In this document: piece after piece, positions 61,056-64,000 of the stretch
How the letters are laid out: each line of letters opens with the position of its first letter
Position numbering within the stretch: the first letter of the stretch is position 1
NCBI RefSeq assembly: GCF_001540865.1
Contig: NC_033634.1
Span: 238,498-302,497, forward strand
Reading direction: 5' to 3'
Length of the DNA stretch: 64,000 bases
DNA from: Ananas comosus
Lineage: Eukaryota > Streptophyta > Magnoliopsida > Poales > Bromeliaceae
Position numbers and translations under genes: made by a program
Notes under the pieces: generated by a model
Databases searched by the model: none
Seen by the model: only the letters and a program-made list of their open reading frames with translations
Told to the model about the DNA's origin: nothing

Positions 61056-62973
61056 GAACTAGCTCTCTGTGTACTACAAGAGAGCTATTGTGTGAAACTT
61101 AATGCTGTTGTTCTTTGTTCTTGTACTGCTGTAAATGCAAATATAATTATCTATCTTTAACATCTTTCACTTGTTCATCTTGTTCATCCTTGCATCTATT
61201 CATGCTTCACATGTCTACCTGGAGTTTCTACTTTTGGTCCCCCCAACTTCAGCTGTGTCCGTAGATCGAAAAGATTGATTTCAGGTTGAATTCTGTTGTT
61301 CTTTGTTCTGGCCATGCAATGAAAAGTAAATTCTGCCAGCTTTAACAGCTTGCACATTTTCTTCTTCTTCCTTTTCATTTTTTTTTTCCTACTTCATATG
61401 TCTCCCTAGAGATTCTACTTCTTGGCCCCCTCAACCTTTCAACTGTGTTTCTGGAAATGATTCATTTGAGATTGTTTATTATAGTTTATTGGTAAACAAA
61501 TCTTGATGGGAGGGACTGGTCAATGGAAGGAAGTAAAAGGTGGTGGAAATTAAAGATATTCTGTTCTATGTCACTTTTGAAAAAAAAATTAAACTGTAAT
61601 GCAACCTGGTTTAATTTCTTCTAAGTTTCAAATGATTAATTTGTTGCTGGGTTGGGTTGAGTTGGGTCCTCAAGACCAAAATATGAGCTGATCAGAATTT
61701 TTTTTTTTTTTTTTAAGGGTGAAAAATAGTACACAGTAAGTTCGGCCCATCGCCTGCACCAGGTGTATCTGTACAACTCATGCATTGCATTTACTGTATG
61801 ATGATCAATTAAAATTAAAAAATCTAATATGCTAGACGCGATCCGCCTTATTAACGATGAAGACATTGTTTACTTCATGGCAACAGCTACCGGAAGTTAC
61901 GACTTTGGATATGTTACTACTTACCAATGCCATAAATAAATCTAGCTTTTTAGAAAGAGCAGTATATAGAATGTAATGCTTGGTGCACTGAGGAGTACAT
62001 GCAACATGTTCTCCCACGGGAGCTCATCACCTAACTAAGAGTGGATTGAAAAGATTCCCTGCCATTAAATATATGAAGTTAAAGATGTTATAGGGTCTAG
62101 AGCTGCCACCAATTAGCTCTGCACGGGTGGTAATATTACTATATACTAAGATGCTACTATTTTAATGTACATGTGACCTACCTAACCCTTTTGAACCCAA
62201 GTGATGCCACTCAACTAACTGGTGGACCAAAACATGCGACATTGTGGGTCTGTGTACTTTGTGTCTACCATAATTGGCTTGTACTCACCCATTCTTTTTT
62301 TATTTCCACACACCGATCGATCTCATTGAACTATATATACTCCTGAAAAGTTATTATATTATAGAGGTTTCAAAATCAGTGTGTCTGAACGAAACAAAAA
62401 ATCATGAAAATTTAAACACCCATAAAACTCAAATATCATGAAAACACTGTGGATCATTTGGAAGGCTATAAACGATTTGAATTTTAGAAATATCCAGTTA
62501 GACCCAATGCTGGTGCTCCATAAGTTTTAGCAGCCGTTGACATCTTCGGAACTCCACCGTCAACAGTAAACAACTTGATTTTTTTTTTTTTTTTTTTTAA
62601 CACCGTCGTTGACACGTTTCTCTCGAGACTCTGGGTGTCTCCACTGCACGCCTAATTCATCTTTTCAATGAATGAAACAGATAGGATGCTATCTTTTTCT
62701 CAAAAAAAAAAAACATTGATACACAGATGTACGGGTGCACGTGGTGCAAGCGATTAAATCATCCTCTCTCACTGGCGTTCACGTGAAGCCATGGATCACT
62801 AAACCGACAAACAACGCCCAAAAAGCAAACCCAAAGAACCCTTAACAACTTTCATGCCCCCACACCACCCCCACCCCACCCCCACCATTCTCACTGTCAC
62901 TCTCACTCTCCTCCTCTCTCTCTCTCCTCTCTCCTCATATTATCCCAACCACGTCTCTTTAGACATTGGAGAT

Positions 62974-63014
<41 letters not shown>

Positions 63015-64000
63015 AGAGTGTATGTTTGTATAGGAGGAGGAGGAGAGGAGGAGGAGGAGGAAATTAAAACAACACAAGTAACATGTGTTATGTGGGTAAG
63101 GCGACGAAGATTTCTTCTTTGTAGTAGGGGTGCTCGCTGTAGGAGGTCTGGTATTGGCCTTCGCCTGCCCGCCACAGCTGGGCCCACAAGGCCCGCCCAT
63201 GCCGATCTCCAATTGCCGGCCCACTTACTCCGACCCATCCCTGCCGTCACCGGCCGACGCCCGACCCCGACCCTCGGCCGCCGCCGCTGCTGACGCCGCC
63301 CCCAATCCTACCTCTTCTGGCCGCGCCGCGCCACAACAACTAGTCCTTTCTCTGTATCGGCCGCACCACAGCCCTTCCAAACTTTCGCCCGCCGAGCCCG
63401 GCCTCCGTCGCGCTCGGCCCGGCCCATGCGTAGCCACGTCCTCACCCAATTTGGCAAATTTGTAATGTGTTATTAATATTGTTAGGCTTTTTGTTTGGAA
63501 TTGTTTTGTTTCAATTTTTTTTTTTTTTTTTGTTAATTTCCCCTTTTCAAAGGGAGTTCTTTTTTTTTAAAAAAAAACCTTTGGTAGCTAGAATAAAGGG
63601 TCTGTTATTACATGGATTCTGCTGTTCATGCATGCATGTGGTTTTGCTGCAGGGATTGTGGGGAGTTGACACTTAGTTCGACAATTTATGGCTCTCATAA
63701 TTGAATGATCTAAATTTAATTTTTAAGGTGGAACATAAAAGAAGCTAATTAAGAAAATCGAATATTTTGCGGAGGAAAATATATTCTCTTCGGAAACCCC
63801 CTCTCGGCTCTGTTAGCTGGCTTGTACTCTTTAATTCAGGCCAACTGGAATTTTCCTTTTCCCAAAAGTAAAGCTTATATATATATATATATGTTTTTAT
63901 TTTTATTTTTTATTTTATATATAATTATGTATTTTATAGAAGAGGAAGAAAACATATTACAGCTGATGTGGGAGTCAGGTCACCATGGTCAAACTACGCA
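61056..64000. other. Region right of CXXS1 to the window end
   Basis: It starts with the CXXS1 3' UTR. Two similar blocks (TTCTGTTGTTCTTTGTTCTGG-like, near 61107 and 61290) suggest a diverged local duplication. A SINE tail in plus orientation lies at 62668-62713. GA/TC microsatellites lie at 62890-63018. A GC-rich patch (63120-63460) has long open frames on both strands but no recognised protein. A TA tract lies at 63879-63892. No gene is supported. Confidence 0.45.
62668..62713 (+). mobile_element. 5'-truncated SINE tail
   Basis: GAATGAAACAGATAGGATGC followed by TATCTTTTTCTC and an A run is the 3' end of the SINE family in the plus orientation. The pieces at 31551 and 4664 are the same segment on the other strand. 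Boxes A and B are absent. Confidence 0.6.

Noticed and set aside
63018..63465. GC-rich frames (hydrophobic then Pro/Ala-rich) on both strands
   Set aside because: The hydrophobic plus frame has a stop just before it and no credible start. The rest is Pro/Ala/Arg low complexity in all frames. I cannot support a gene.

Overview
The window is nuclear DNA of a flowering plant, most likely a monocot. Its genes have many introns and canonical plant splice sites, several first exons are GC-rich at the 5' end, and the AT-rich intergenic DNA carries microsatellites, a tRNA-derived SINE family and MITE-like repeats. I suspect a non-grass commelinid such as pineapple, but the sequence alone does not prove it. 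There are no bacterial-type operons, CRISPR arrays or rRNA genes.

I rebuilt gene models by joining exons at GT-AG (twice GC-AG) sites in phase. Every multi-exon model gives an uninterrupted frame with a coding length divisible by three. Left to right: a small secreted/membrane protein of unknown function (minus, 3.2-3.6 kb); an unknown C-terminally anchored membrane protein (plus, 7.0-9.3 kb); nuclear mRNA cap guanine-N7 methyltransferase (minus, 10.3-15.2 kb); the large H3K4 methyltransferase ATXR3/SDG2 (plus, 17.6-29.9 kb, about 20 exons); a CRLK-type calcium/calmodulin-regulated receptor-like kinase (plus, 33.9-37.7 kb); an anthocyanidin reductase (minus, 38.3-40.5 kb); a second reductase of the same DFR/ANR/CCR superfamily (plus, 42.6-44.5 kb); canonical histone H2A (minus, 44.8-45.3 kb); heat-stress protein HSA32 (plus, 47.0-50.3 kb); a possible orphan terminal exon (minus, 50.7-50.9 kb); a kinesin-14 of the ATK1 type (plus, 52.1-56.7 kb); and a monocysteinic thioredoxin-like CXXS1 (plus, 59.7-61.1 kb).

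The genes are mostly unrelated housekeeping and stress functions. The exception is the divergent pair of flavonoid-type reductases at 38.3-44.5 kb, which share a superfamily and may be an old local duplication. ATXR3, H2A and the cap methyltransferase all serve gene expression, but nothing shows they are co-regulated.

The main non-genic signal is a SINE family with internal Pol III box A/box B motifs. It has four near-full copies and several 5'-truncated ones, including a 43-bp insertion flanked by a perfect 16-bp target-site duplication. Other points are a MITE family in introns of two genes in opposite orientations, two likely GC-AG introns, an F-box/LRR-like block inside ATXR3, and several local tandem duplications. 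I found no clearly novel gene system; the SINE biology and the ATXR3 architecture are the best leads.
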